64,000 nt of DNA from Ianthella basta. Taxonomy: Eukaryota; Porifera; Demospongiae; Verongiida; Ianthellidae. This document shows positions 43,777 to 56,000 of this stretch, piece after piece; position 1 is the stretch's first letter, and each line of letters opens with the position of its first letter. The DNA is taken from NCBI GenBank assembly GCA_964019415.1, contig OZ025881.1, forward strand, positions 6,962,024 through 7,026,023, given 5' to 3'. Below the pieces are notes generated by a model. The model had not been told where the DNA came from, did no database searches, and was given only the letters and a program-made list of their open reading frames with translations. The position numbers and the translations under genes were made by a program.

Positions 43777-43794
43777 CCCCCCCCCCCCCCCCCC
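43777..43794 (+). repeat. Poly(C) tract directly upstream of the gene D TATA box
   Basis: About 18 consecutive C; gene C has only six C at the same place. Confidence 0.85.
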
Positions 43795-43801
43795 TATAAA
43801 A
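43795..43801 (+). promoter_or_regulatory. TATA box of gene D
   Basis: TATAAAA followed by CGAACGCATTGATCG, 54 bp upstream of the ATG and at the same position as in gene C. Confidence 0.62.
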
Positions 43802-43848
43802 CGAACGCATTGATCGATGCAGCCTGCATCTGCACCGCGAAGTTCACC

Positions 43849-46800
43849 ATGAAGGTACCATTGGTATTTGGGGCGATCTGGGTCGCTCTGTTGGTTGCAC
43901 TGCAGATCAGAGCAGTTACTGCCATCATTGCCGGGTGTCCCAGTGAGTTTAGGCAGCTAGTGAAGCGACAGCTTCAACACTTCATGTTTATACGCACCGC
44001 ATGCACTCTGCGGACTTTCTCACACGAGGACGGCGTAACGTTCACTGCTGCGTAGGTTAATGAAAGAGAGAGAACATCGGAGCAAAGGAACGTAGCTATA
44101 GCTACCTAGCAGACGATAATTAGCTAAATCAGAGCTATAGTTAACAGCCTGCTTCTGATTCGTCTGTTACACGTTCCTCTCTCATAAGGATCGACGGCGT
44201 CAAATAATAGGTATTAACTCGATTGAGCTGGAATTGTATAGTCTGGTTGACTGTGATGTATCTGTGCAGGTGAATGCCGCGGTAACTGGTCGAACTCAGG
44301 GTATGAGGCTTCCTGGTGCTTTCAAGGAGACGAAGTCCACTTCTGTGTGTCGGCTACAACAACTGGATGGATAGGGATTGGCTTCTCAGAGGATCGGAGC
44401 ATGGTGAGCAGCTCTCCTGCAACATGCACGCACGCACATAGTGTATAGTTGTTCGATGTATATTGCAAACTTCCATAATATTTTTTGTGTTTAATTACCT
44501 GTAGCCTCAGAGCGACATAGTCATGGGTGGAACAGATGCAGACGGTGACACCTTCATTTATGACATGTGAGCCTGAGACTCTGGCACTAGCGTGTGCTGT
44601 AGTTCAAGTTTACCTGTCATTCTACCTTCACAATGGAATCCATCCATATGAGTCTCTCTTAGACTAATTATAAATGTTTGTTATATTGCATGTATATACT
44701 GCTGCATGTAGGTTTGCAGAAGCTCGACAGCGTCCTCCTGTTGACATGGAACAGAATCTGGAGTGCACAAGTGTTACACGTGAAGGTCCTTGTATTACCA
44801 TGTGCTTCAAGAGGAAGAAAGTTACAAGAGACGTCCGTGACCTTTCCTTGGATGTGTGTCGACACTTCCTCTATGCTTGGGGAGGACAAGTTGGTAACAA
44901 TCCACCAGAAACACTTATGAGACACCAAATGCGACATGCGCCCCCCATGATGATATGTCCTCCCAGTCTGGAGACCTGTCTAGGCCCTCGTGAGTGGCAC
45001 ACATTGTGCAATCTACAGTGAAGGTAGTGTGTAGTAGTTAATTAGAACCATGTAGTTAATTAGTCTCGTTCCCAGACCCACCTCCGCCATTCCGCCAATT
45101 TTATTTAGATAAGGGGGCGGAGGAAGGGTCTGGTAACATTGCCATACCGTTTCTGTACCTGCGCCTGAATCCTGGCGCGACCAATCAGATCACAGAACGT
45201 TATTGTATTTCGCAACTTCATATGCGTTTATGCACGTGATTAACTACGTTTATTCATCGGTAACTCCGCCTCCTCGGTACAGAAACGGTATGGCAATGTT
45301 ACCAGACCCTTCCTCCGCCCCCCTATCTAAATAAAATTGGCGGAACGGCGGAGGTGGGTCTGGGAACGAGACTAGTAGTTAATTTCTGCCATGCATGATT
45401 CATTTGGTATTTCCTTTGATGTGGTTAGACATACCAGCCACTTAGAGTCCATTATCAAATTTTGCTCACTGTTTTCAGACCAAATGGCCAATGCTTGCTG
45501 CCAACAGTACATACGCATTACAACAGTACATCTGATTCACTTGCAAGCACTACAATAGATGAAGTTCTAAACGGACAGAATGAGTATACATGTCGTATTA
45601 TAGCAACCATACATGCAGAGTATACAGCAGGCTGTTGAGGAGGATGAGGAGAGGGCTCTAACACGGAAGCCCCTGGGCCCATCCCTGATGGCCTGTATAG
45701 GCTGCCAAGCAAGGCATGCATATATATAGTATAATCTATATCTATATATATAGTATGGTGATTGCGCAACTATAGGGATTTAAGCATTGGCAGGTGGTCC
45801 TATATATGTGATATAGACCTGAAAAGAGGTCTGATATCACGATATCAACGCTCTGATTGCGCAACAGGTCTGATATCAAGAAGGAATGTAATGAAACCAG
45901 AGCCAAATGTGTGTACTGTCAGGCGAAGCAGTCTTACCATTTCACTGTGGCCGTGACAATCAGTGCTGCGGAGGATCTTGACGCTCCAAGAAAAAACGCG
46001 ACCGCTAAAAATCGTCGCACGAAGGAAAGTCAGTTGGACAAGATACATGCGTAAAGGAACGTATTCTAGGACACGAGCACTGAGTCCGGCTCTGTTGCGC
46101 GAAACTATGGCGTGGAAGACGCGCAGACACGGTCCGTTGAGCGACTTCTTCAGATGACGAACACAAAGTCCAGCCGGATATCGTCGAAAGCTCTCAAATG
46201 TGGTTAAAATTGTCCCCTCTAGTTCTGAGTCCGCATCGAAGTCGGTGTTCTGCCAGAAAAGAAGCGTTTTCAGGACTCTCCGTGCAGCACCCTGTCACGG
46301 CCACAGCCAAAACTGCTGACTGTGCATTATTTTGAATTCGGTAATCTCATTGGTCAGCGTACTGCCAATAGGCGCGCAGTATTCTCATTGGTCAGTCCTG
46401 AAGCTTGTTGTGACGTCACGGAGGCGTCTACTGAATGCAATGGTGCCGTAGCCCGTTCCAGAAGGTTCAGTGACGTAATGCAGGCGCTTATGGAATGCAA
46501 ATGGCGTCGTCGCCGGAGAGGTCTAGGCTCGATATTGCTGCAGAAGGTTCGTTCCTGTTGCGCACTCACCATACTATATAAGACATATAGTACGGTAGGT
46601 CGGTCTATAGCCTCTATATAGGACCTCGGCGCTCATATTTACCTCGGCGCTTCGCGCCTCGGTAAATATGTAAGCGCCTCGGTCCTATATATCGGCTATA
46701 GACCTCCCTACCGTACTATATGTATTACATATAAAGAGGTATTGAGCAGAACGGTTGTCCGCGAAGTGCTCCCGCGAGCAATGGCGCATGGACACCAAAC

Positions 46801-49800
46801 TTTCCCAGATTACGGACGCCACACCCGGTCTCGATCTAAGGGGGGCGACGTGCGCGAAGAAGCCCCTACCGAGGAGCGCGCGGCGTAAAACCTCCAAACA
46901 AACGGACAACCGGAACCGCGGACAACCGTTCTGCTCAATACCTCTTTATATATATAGAAGAGGTATTGAGCAGAACGGTTGTCCGCGAAGTGCTCCCGCG
47001 AGCAATGGCGCATGGACACCAAACTTTCCCAGATTACGGACGCCACACCCGGTCTCGATCTAAGGGGGGCGACGTGCGCGAAGAAGCCCCTGCCGAGGAG
47101 CGCGCGGCGTAAAACCTCCAAACAAACGTCCGCCATCTTGGATATACGGAGAAAATATACGGTTTTCCGCGCACGCTCCTATGCTGCCAATACAGAAGAG
47201 GAACCCCAACCATTGTTCGCGAACTCCTCCCGCGAACGTCGACGAAAAGCGCCCAAACGTTTCCAGCCGTCGTACACTGTGCCTCACATCAATATAAGGT
47301 GGTAGACGTGCTGAAATAAGCTGCTGCCGAAGAGCGCGCGGCGAAAAACCCAGGATGAACCGACCGTCGGCCATCTTGGATCTTAGAAGAAAGTATGCCG
47401 TATCCTAGGCGTTCGCGTTGTTTTGCCATGTCGATCAGTAAAGCTCAAGGCCAAAATTTGAAAGTGGCTGGGCTATACCTTGAACCACCCTGCTTGGTCA
47501 TGGTCAATTTTACATGGGTTGCTCCAGAGTTGGCTGTCCTAACAACCTTTTCATTTATGCAGCTGGTGGTGAGACCAGGAGTGTTGTTTATAGAGAAGTA
47601 CTATAGGTATAACCATCAGCATGTAGCTACACACAGTAACATTCTTTGTACACATAGAGCTTTCCTTTGTACATATAATTATAGCATCCTGTGTACATTA
47701 TATACCTTTCTATTGCAGAAAAGTCTGCATATATACGCACAGGAACCGTCAGCTTCTTACAACTATCCATTGTTTGTCTGCGGTGATCTTCCATATAAAT
47801 TGCATGCACACATGGTAGGTCAGTCACACTGACATCACCAAGCCAGCCTGGACTATCCTTTGCCAGAGCATGCATGACCAGCCAGTGCATTACTAGCTGG
47901 GGCCTGAGTAGCAATGGCATTACCAGCCTATCTCCGACCAGCTGGCATACGCCGAGCACGCGGAGAGACCTGCCCGAAGGGCGGGTCTGTCCGCTAGTCT
48001 ATGTAATAGTTAAATGCTGACCAAGAGGTGTCTCTGAGATTTAGAGCACGAGGCACGAGGGCGCGAAGCGCCCGAGTGCCGAGTGGTCTAAATCTTCAGA
48101 GACACCGATTGGTCAGCATTTAAGTGTTATAGATCCCAATGATTGGTCAAGGAGCGGCAGCGAATCAGTTTACGTACTCGTTCTTGCGTCATCACGCGTC
48201 TACCGGAAGTAGTTAGCTACTCCTGACAATGGCGGAGAAAACGTCGGGTCTAAAGTTTGGTTGTTCATCTCGCAGCGGACGTTTCCTACAGGTCGGCAGT
48301 GGATGCGACTCACTGTCAGCCACGTCAGCCACAGCGTTTCCCATAGCCGTGTACGTAGCTACCAAAGCCTGTTCCCCGCGTAGCTTGTAACCAGCTGCAG
48401 TTCCAATTTCTTGGCTCCGGTTCGTAGCCGGATAGTTGCTGTACCCTATTTATCGACGAAACAAGTAACCAAAAAACCATCAGCTTCTTACAACTATTCG
48501 TTGTTTGTGTACGGTGATCTTCCATGTAAATTGCATGCACACATGGTAGGTCAGTCACACTGACATCACCAGGCCAGCCTGGACTATCCTTTGCCAGAGC
48601 ATGCATGACCAGCCAGTGCATTACTAGCTGGGGCCTGAGTAGCAATGGCATTACCAGCCTGTGTCCGGCCAGCTGGCATATGCCAAGCACACATAGGGAC
48701 CCGCCCTTATGGGTGTGTAAAAATGTTTCCTCCAAAAACAAGGGCAGATGTAAGGACGGTGCAGTGCGTACCTGCAAGGTATGGCAAAACCACCTGGCAG
48801 AAAAAACGTAGTAACAAGGAGGAGGGCCGGTCCATGCAAAGAGGGGGGGGGGGGGGGCAGTTGGTCCATGCAACAAGGAGGAGGGCCGGTCCATACAAAA
48901 AACCAGGTCATTAACATGCGCTGACTTTGAATACGTTTTCACCATCCCTACATCTGCCAACATTTTGCTGCATTCCTTTGTACATTATATGTCTTTATAT
49001 TGCAGAAAGTCTGCATGGACATGGTAGGTCGGTCACACTGACATCACCAGGCCAGCCTGGACTATCCTTTGCCAGAGCATGCATGACCAGCCAGTGCATT
49101 ACTAGCAAGGGCTTGAGTAGCAATGGCATTACCAGCCTGTGTCCGACCAGCTGGCATATGCCGAGCACACAGAGAGACCTGCACGAAGGGCAGGTCTGTC
49201 CGCTTGTATAATATAATGTATGACTAGTTGGACTCCAGAGGCACTTGATATTACCCACTGAGCTTAGCATTCACCCTCTAGACCTACATAGCTACATCAA
49301 ACCAAGCCACATTGGGTATACCCTTCTTGTGTAGGCTATCTGATCAGATGAGGAGTCCCCAGCAGTTGTGGGAGATTTAGCATGCACAATTAGTGACTAT
49401 CATAAAGCCACAGCTAACAATAGTCTTCCCTGGTGATCTTAAATAATTTGGATTGCACTGAGGAGTGGTCACAGTGTGCTTATTGACTATGGGACATTTT
49501 GGGGTGGTGCTGTATGCAGCTGCTATCAGGTCTTTGCAGCTAATGTGATCAACATGAGCTGACAGAAGCTGGAAGTCACATCTTGTATACCATCACTGCT
49601 AACACCTTCAGATTCATCCAGTGTCCCTTTGTCACTGCTAGTACAGTTCCATTATATGTTGGTGCACCTTTGTTCTTTCCCATGTTCTTGCAGAATGTCC
49701 AGCAGGACAGGAGTACTTTGACGGTAGCTGTAAGTGTGTTCCCTGCACTGGTACATGTGAAGAGCCTGAAGTATTCTGCACCTTAGCATGCCGCAGTGGA

Positions 49801-52800
49801 TGTGGGTGTCCTGTTGGTACAGTGCTTGATGAACAGGCTAACGCTTGTGTCAGTGTGACAGACTGCCCTAAAGGTGAGTCATGTGACTGTCACATGACCC
49901 TCACATGTCTGCATACAGTCCCACACATAATGCAACATTTGCTGTATCAACAGATTGCAGAGAAGGGGATATGACCTACCAACATGGGGAAACATGGCAG
50001 TGCTCTGATGGTTGCAACACCTGGTTAGTGTTCACCTTTTGTCAGTATCATCCTTCATTTCTACTAATCATTTGTGACTTCCTATTATGCAGTTCATGCA
50101 GTGATGGAATGGTTATATCCACCAAAATAGGTTGTGGTAAGCACCACATGTTACCTTCAGTAGTGACTGCTCATCGATCCCCAACTCTCAACTCCCACAG
50201 ACCTCTGTGTGGCAAGACCAGTCACTGGTCCTTGTAGGGCAGCAATTCCGAGGTACTTCTACAACACTGAGAGTGGCAAGTGTGAGATGTTCACTTATGG
50301 AGGGTGTGGAGGGAACCGGAACAACTTTGAGACAGTGACAGAGTGCACCAAGGAGTGCGGTAAGCAGTCTTGTATGGCCTTGGAACAGCATGTGACCATT
50401 GTGTGCTGATGTGTGGTATACAGCACTGCTGTCTGGTTGCATCCCTGCCTCTCTGTAGCTCTGAGGTTGAATGGAGTGTGTTCCCTGCCAGCTGAAACTG
50501 GTCCATGCCGGGGTTCCTTTCGGCGGTACTTCTACAACACCACTAGTATGGAGTGTGAAGAGTTCACCTATGGTGGGTGTTCAGGAAATGACAATAACTT
50601 TGCATCACAGGAGGACTGCCAAGAGTGCTGTGGTGAGTTGTGTTCCATCTCTTGCCTCCCTGGCCTGCAACCATGAGTGCAATGGTACCAGCACTGCTGT
50701 CCACAAGTTGTCTGTTTCTCTCCTTCAGGCTGTCCATACGAAGGAATGAGGTACTACGATTGTGCTCCTTGCACTGGTACCTGTGAACAACCACAGGTGC
50801 CCTGTTCACGCGTATGTCGTCCTGACTGTGCCTGTCCACCTGGTACTGTGCTGCACAAAGGAAAGTGTGTCAATGTGAACGAGTGCCCTAAACGTGAGCC
50901 TGCTGTCACATGACTGTCACATGACTGTCACATTACTATTAGATGAGTGTCACATTACATGTGGACACATGTAGGCTGCAAACAATGACATTGCTGCAAT
51001 GCAGTACTGGTTTGTACACATCCCCGTTCCTCTCCTTCCAGAGTGTCCAGCAGAGGGACAAAAGTACTTTGATAGCAGTGAACGAGAGTGTGTTCCCTGC
51101 ACTGGTACATGTGAAGAGCCCGAAGTATCCTGCCTCTTCGTGTGCCGCAGTGGATGTGGGTGTCCTGTTGGTACAGTGCTTGATGAACAGGCTAACGCTT
51201 GTGTCAGTGTGACAGACTGCCCTAAAGGTGGGTCATGTGACTGTCACATGACCCTCACATATCTGCATACAGTCCCACACATAATGCAGCATTTGCTGTA
51301 TCAACAGATTGCAGAGAAGGGGATATGACCTACCGACATGGGGAAACATGGCAGTGCTCTGACGGTTGCAACACCTGGTTAGTGTTCACCTTTTGTCAGT
51401 ATCATCCTTCGTTTCTACTAATCATTTGTGACTTCCTATTATGCAGTTCATGCAGTGATGGAATGGTTATATCCACCAAAATAGGTTGTGGTAAGCACCA
51501 CATGTTACCTTCAGTAGTGACTGCTCATCGATCCCCAACTCTCAACCCCCACAGACCCCTGTGTGGCAAGACCAGTCACTGGTCCTTGTAGGGCAGCAAT
51601 TCCGAGGTACTTCTACAACACTGAGAGTGGCAAGTGTGAGATGTTCACTTACGGAGGGTGTGGAGGGAACCGGAACAACTTTGAGACAGTGACAGAGTGC
51701 ACTAAGGAGTGTGGTAAGCAGTCTTGTATGGCCTTGGAACAGCATGTGACCATTGTGTGCTGATGTGTGGTATACAGCACTGCTGTCTGGTTGCATCCCT
51801 GCCTCTCTGTAGCTCTGAGGTTGAATGGAGTGTGTTCCCTGCCAGCTGAAACTGGTCCATGCCGGGGTTCCTTCCGGCAGTACTTCTACAACACCACTAG
51901 TATGGAGTGTGAAGAGTTCACCTATGGTGGGTGTTCAGGAAATGACAATAACTTTGCATCACAGGAGGACTGCCAAGAGTGCTGTGGTGAGTGTGTTCCA
52001 TCTCTTGCCTCCCTGACCTGCAACCATAAGTGCAATGGTACCAGCCTGCTGTCCACGAGTTGTCTGTCTCTCTCCTTCAGGCTGTCCATACGAAGGAATG
52101 AGGTACTACGATTGTGCTCCTTGCACTGGTACCTGTGAACAACCACAGGTGCCCTGTCCACGCGTATGCCGTCCTGACTGTGCCTGTCCACCTGGTACTG
52201 TGCTGTACAAAGGAAAGTGTGTCAATGTGAACGAGTGCCCTAAACGTGAGCCTGCTGTCACATGACTGTCACATTACTATTAGATGAGTGTCACATTACA
52301 TGTGGACACATGTAGGCTGCAAACAATGACATTGCTGCAATGCAGTACTGGTTTGTACACATTCCCGTTCCTCTCCTTCCAGAGTGTCCAGCAGAGGGAC
52401 AAAAGTACTTTGATATCAGTGAAGGAGAGTGTGTTCCCTGCACTGGTACATGTGAAGAGCCCGAAGTATCCTGCCCCTTTGTGTGCCGCAGTGGATGTGG
52501 GTGTCCTGCTGGTACAGTGCTTGATGAATTGGCTAACGCTTGTGTCAATGTGACTGAGTGCCCTAGAGGTGAGTCACATGACTATCACATGACAGGTACA
52601 GATGGATTCATCCTGGACCCTTTCCAATACTACAGCTGTGCCCTGCCCAGAAGAGTGCTCGCACACTTTCTGTCGAAGGAATGGTCCCAACACAGAGTGC
52701 TCAGTGTAAGAGTCATGCTAGTATCTCTGTACACCAGGCATACAGTGCACACAGCTGTATTGCACTGGCTGTGTAGACTGTGTTGAGTGGTGCTAACTAT

Positions 52801-53178
52801 GATGATTGGCGGACACAGTTTAATGTTGCCATGGTTACATCCCCTCCCAGACCTGGATCCACTTCACCGGCATGCACTGGGGGGTGTCATGTGACCAAGT
52901 GTCGGGCCTGCTATTACTCCAGGAGAGTGCAGCCCTGTCCAACAGAGTGCCCATATTCTTGTGGAGAGGATCCCAAGAGCAGGTGTTTTAACCAGTGGGG
53001 CCGCTGTGTGAGCGATAACCTGAAAAATGTTAGTGCTCTCCCTCCCCTCCTCCTGCCTCTCTCTACCTTCCTAACTCCCCATTGTATATCTCTCTCTTTC
53101 TCTTTGTCTCAGGTTATCACAAGGAGCAGACAGCAGAAAGCTAACAGATTCAAGTGTGTGGACCCATGCGAGTGCTGA
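43849..53178 (+). CDS. Gene D: secreted DOMON protein with shorter TIL/VWC-like/Kunitz array, 898 aa, 21 exons
   Basis: Exons: 43849-43942, 44270-44403, 44505-44566, 44712-44989 (signal peptide, DOMON); TIL 49694-49873; VWC-like 49954-50023+50093-50136; Kunitz 50201-50359, 50459-50632; TIL 50729-50893, 51042-51227; VWC 51308-51377+51447-51490; Kunitz 51555-51713, 51813-51986; TIL 52081-52245, 52383-52568; Cys-rich cap 52636-52703, 52746-52786, 52851-53028, 53113-53178. Sum 2697 nt, exactly 899 codons with no internal stop. The array is two cassettes TIL-VWC-Kunitz-Kunitz-TIL at a 1354-bp offset. The first TIL lacks one codon (Glu after CPA) relative to gene C, an in-frame 3-bp deletion. Kunitz P1 is Arg in all four modules ([16 protein letters not shown]). 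Intron 4 is about 4.7 kb against 0.92 kb in gene C because of transposons. Cap: [18 protein letters not shown], final CVDPCEC. Intact and probably functional. Confidence 0.85.
45061..45374. mobile_element. MITE with long terminal inverted repeats and 9-bp target duplication (Mutator-like)
   Basis: Termini TAGTCTCGTTCCCAGACC ... GGTCTGGGAACGAGACTA, arms about 100 bp. It is flanked by GTAGTTAAT on both sides (45052-45060 and 45375-45383). The same intron of gene C has a single GTAGTTAAT and no element (near 31991), a paralogous empty site. No frame inside. Confidence 0.85.
46734..46948. mobile_element. Foldback-ended element (215 bp) with a second, truncated tandem copy
   Basis: Ends AAGAGGTATTGAGCAGAA ... 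TTCTGCTCAATACCTCTT. The first about 170 bp recurs at 46963-47127 with very few changes but without the right terminus. An adjacent GC-rich palindrome (46621-46681, CCTCGGCGC ... GCGCCTCGG) and another TAGACC/GGTCTA inverted pair lie just upstream. Confidence 0.6.
47395..47600 (+). pseudogene. Helitron helicase (PIF1-like) C-terminal remnant, frameshifted
   Basis: One frame reads FAMSISKAQGQNLKVAGLYL, matching the AxTINKSQGQTL region of PIF1-type Helitron helicases. After about LEPPC the homology continues in the next frame as HGQFYMGCSRVGCPNNLF, the conserved SR-containing end motif. The shift marks a dead copy. About 70 residues remain. It lies upstream of the Helitron 3' terminus at 47997, the expected order. 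Confidence 0.7.
47966..47997 (+). mobile_element. Internal Helitron 3' terminus (hairpin + CTAG)
   Basis: 10-bp stem AGACCTGCCC/GGGCGGGTCT (one G-T pair) around GAA, then GTCCG, then CTAG followed by T. Confidence 0.7.
48005..48130. mobile_element. Foldback element, ~125 bp
   Basis: Arms TTAAATGCTGACCAA ... TTGGTCAGCATTTAA with an inner pair GTGTCTCTGAGATTTAGA/TCTAAATCTTCAGAGACAC and a GGGCGCGAAGCGCCC centre. Confidence 0.65.
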
Positions 53179-54612
53179 GGTGTTCAGCAGCTGTTGTCAG
53201 ACCCATACCTGGATTGATACTGAGCATAACTTAGTTTGATAGCTTAGATGTAGGCTTGAACCACTGTAGTGTGAGGTGTGAACTGATAGAAGGGCACTAG
53301 GCTATCATAAAAAACATACTACTCACATAGTACCACATATGGACATACTTCCATATATTGGCATAATAGTTCTTTCTCTTGTCCAACTCGTATTGCTACA
53401 TGTTACGATTGAGCTGGGTAGCTCTTCGAATAGGAACAGGAAATTTACCTGCTGGGCAATTACATATAAAAAATTAATAACCTCTAACCCTAGCATTAAA
53501 CAAAATAATTAATTTGCATGACATGTATTGAAAGTGCTGAGTTGCAAAAACACAACTTTAAGCAAGCTGTCTGGTATTCTACCAGTTATGGCATTAAACT
53601 TGCCATCAGGTAAGCAATGATTGATTGGTCAGTTTGCCTCCCAGTTTTGAATTTGGGGGCAACCATTCTGTAATTATTAAAGGTGCAGTGTGCACTACAT
53701 GTGGCTACACTGGCAACCACAGGTGAATATATGAATCATCAAGGCATCAAACTTAACAGGGGAGCAATGGTGCTACCAGTGCAGACACAAGTGAAGTGTC
53801 TAGCCCCAGCTATCTTAACTGTGTACAGTCATGAACAGTTCACTGCTTGTGTAGTGCATGCAACAGTGGATGGCTTGTCCTTCAGAGTAAGAAAGGCTAT
53901 GGTCCTTTCACCATTTGTTATGCCCCAGGCTAATTAGATAATGATGTGCACTGCTGTCAAAGCATTGAGCTATAGTACAAAGTCTCCTTTCAGTTGTGCC
54001 CCAGTGCTAAAGATGTTGGTGCAAACTTGCATATAATGGTTTCACCAGTCCCAAAGTATATCCAATTGTCAGCTTGCATGACCAGTCACCTTGAAGTAGT
54101 AACTCTACACCTACTAGATAAAGTTACAAAGTGAAAACCTGGCTTTGTTTGCACTACTGAGGATGCTCCAAGCCTGGAAGCCACAAATGAACTCAAGTGG
54201 CCTTACTCTACACCTACTAGATAAAGTTACAAAGTGAAAACCTGGCTTTGTTTGCACTACTGAGGATGCTCCAAGCCTGGAAGCCACAAATGAACTCAAG
54301 TGGCCTTCCTTTGATCTTCCCACTTGAATTTGTGACATTGCATGCAGAACACCCTAGTTTTATGTCTTCTTTGAGTCAAAGAACAGTGGTGGTCTAGAGC
54401 ACAAGACGCAAGATTCAAGATCCAGTGATTATGGGATGTCCCAAAGTCAAGCCCAGGCCATGGCAGCAAATTTTCGGTGACAGCACCCCCGGACAACAAC
54501 ACCAGCATGCCCTGACACAGTAACATGAATGCCCCCAACACGCCAGCATACAACAAAAGGCTAATTGCATGTGTTTGACGCTTAATAGGATGACTTCTAG
54601 CGCGCACTCGCA
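53179..54612. other. Intergenic region downstream of gene D
   Basis: No gene seen. The first ~350 bp matches the 3' flank of gene C. A copy of the TGATTGGTCAGTTT repeat lies near 53605-53680. The 103-bp tandem duplication at 54102-54307 follows. Confidence 0.5.
54102..54307 (+). repeat. Perfect-looking tandem duplication of a 103-bp unit
   Basis: Two adjacent copies beginning ACTCTACACCTACTAG and ending CTCAAGTGGCCTT. Confidence 0.9.
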
Positions 54613-55940
54613 CCGGTGTAACAGGATTTCAGTTCCCCCCGGAACTGGAATCCTAGGACTGGAGGTCCCCCTCTAGGATTTCAGTTCCCCCCTGCGAATC
54701 AGTGCGGCGGAACGCCTGTCCTAGTACGGGAGTTCCGTGTAAGAAGTCAGCTGGTCCTGGGAACATAGCCGTGCTGCAGTTGTGCGCATCAACGACGGCG
54801 TAGCTATGCGCATGGGTCCGGGGCCAAGAGTAAGTGGCAATTAAACCACGAAGCAGTACCTTATGGTAGCCGTCAAATATTTGCCGCCTTCTCTGGCCTT
54901 ACGGGCGAGTTTGTACGTGCAGCTGGAGACCGAGCTCGAATGTAGCAGTGTATCGCGGTCGATCAGCTACTCAAGTAAACTTTAAAGTAGACTACAGCTG
55001 CAAGTTATATAGTGCACAGCTATTGTGAATTGTGCATATTCCTTATCACTATATTGACATGGTGTTACCAGGACAGAAATTCCAGGCTGGTATGTACCAC
55101 TGGGCAGAACACTTGTTCCAGGCTAAGTGGCCCTCACTGGCACAGGAATGACAGACATACCTGCATGCTACTGCATCAACACAAGCACCTTCATAAATTA
55201 ATCAATTAATTAACCATATATTATTATATATGAGAGCAACAAATTACATACACAATCACACATGCTTGCAGCTATTTTATGAGGTTGTCTGGGTATATAC
55301 CTACAGAATACCAAGCACGCCTGCATAGAGCAGGATAAGCAGTAGCCAAAGCTGCCACAGCTTCGTATGAAGTATTCCCAATGTTACAATGCTAATTCAC
55401 CCCATTCACACAGTCTATGTAATCATGCTTGCACAAAGTAACGAACACCACATTGTGCATAATGTGGAAATTGCTCCACACACACAGCATGCATGGCCAC
55501 TTGTTGGAGGACAACAGCAATTACATGTTGGATATAATGGCTTAATTGCATTTACAATGAAGTACATCTAGTATGTGATCACTTCAATCACTAAAGAAGT
55601 CCACTTGCGTCAGGACTCAATGCATAGCTGTTTCTGGAGACCAGGTAAAGTATCGATCATGACCACTTCAAAATGCTTTTCACTCTATAGCTATATTTGG
55701 AAATCAGGAACTAGCATAGTTCTAAGCCACAAGTATCGATCATGACCACTTCAAAGAAACAAGCATATCTGTTAACCACAAGCACTCATTAGTGATCCAC
55801 ACCTGTACCTCCACCACACTGCACTGCCTAAACAAACTTCCTATCCTATTTACTTGTTTACACTTACTTCAGTGGATTTGGTCATGTGCATGAACTTGTC
55901 TCCAACCAAAGGAGGAGTTTGTGGCCAGGTTTCCAACAGG

Positions 55941-55948
55941 TATAAAAA
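55941..55948 (+). promoter_or_regulatory. TATA box of the H2C2/PHD gene remnant
   Basis: TATAAAAA 60 bp upstream of the ATG at 56001, inside the Ginger-like element. Confidence 0.45.
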
Positions 55949-56000
55949 GGAGTACTGAAGGAAATAAGCCAGCAAACAGTCAAACAAGCGAGTCACTGGA

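Larger units (their letters stand above)
39679..43780. other. Intergenic region between genes C and D
   Basis: No gene seen. The first 340 bp resembles the 3' flank of gene D (53179-53535). About 40109-40765 and 42645-43848 are copies of the region upstream of gene C. Also holds a (CA)n tract (40611-40649), a foldback element (40773-40867) and a short Helitron (41195-41599). Around 41900-42600 nothing recognisable. Confidence 0.55.
45735..49206 (+). mobile_element. Composite Helitron in gene D intron 4, ~3.47 kb
   Basis: Begins TCTATATCTATATATATAG after host A. Ends with the hairpin AGACCTGC/GCAGGTCT (49175-49197), then GTCCG and CTTG (49203-49206) before host T. Gene C has the uninterrupted host sequence (CATATATATAATATAATA, near 32338). 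Inside are a helicase fragment (about 47395-47600), an internal 3' end with CTAG (47994-47997), three copies of a ~240-bp 3'-terminal sequence, and several foldbacks. It is therefore a nest of Helitron copies and smaller elements, not one intact unit. The last tetranucleotide is CTTG rather than the canonical CTRR form. Confidence 0.75.

Noticed and set aside
45857-46157. Short frames with CVYCQAK-like Cys pairs inside the Helitron composite
   Set aside because: Too short, no second zinc-ligand pair, no supporting neighbour motif.
47395-47832. Treating the 145-residue frame as an intact gene
   Set aside because: Only its first part matches helicase; the homologous continuation is in another frame, so it is a broken remnant.
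54114-54613. Minus-strand frames over the 103-bp tandem duplication
   Set aside because: The repeated peptide follows from the DNA duplication; no conserved domain or start context.
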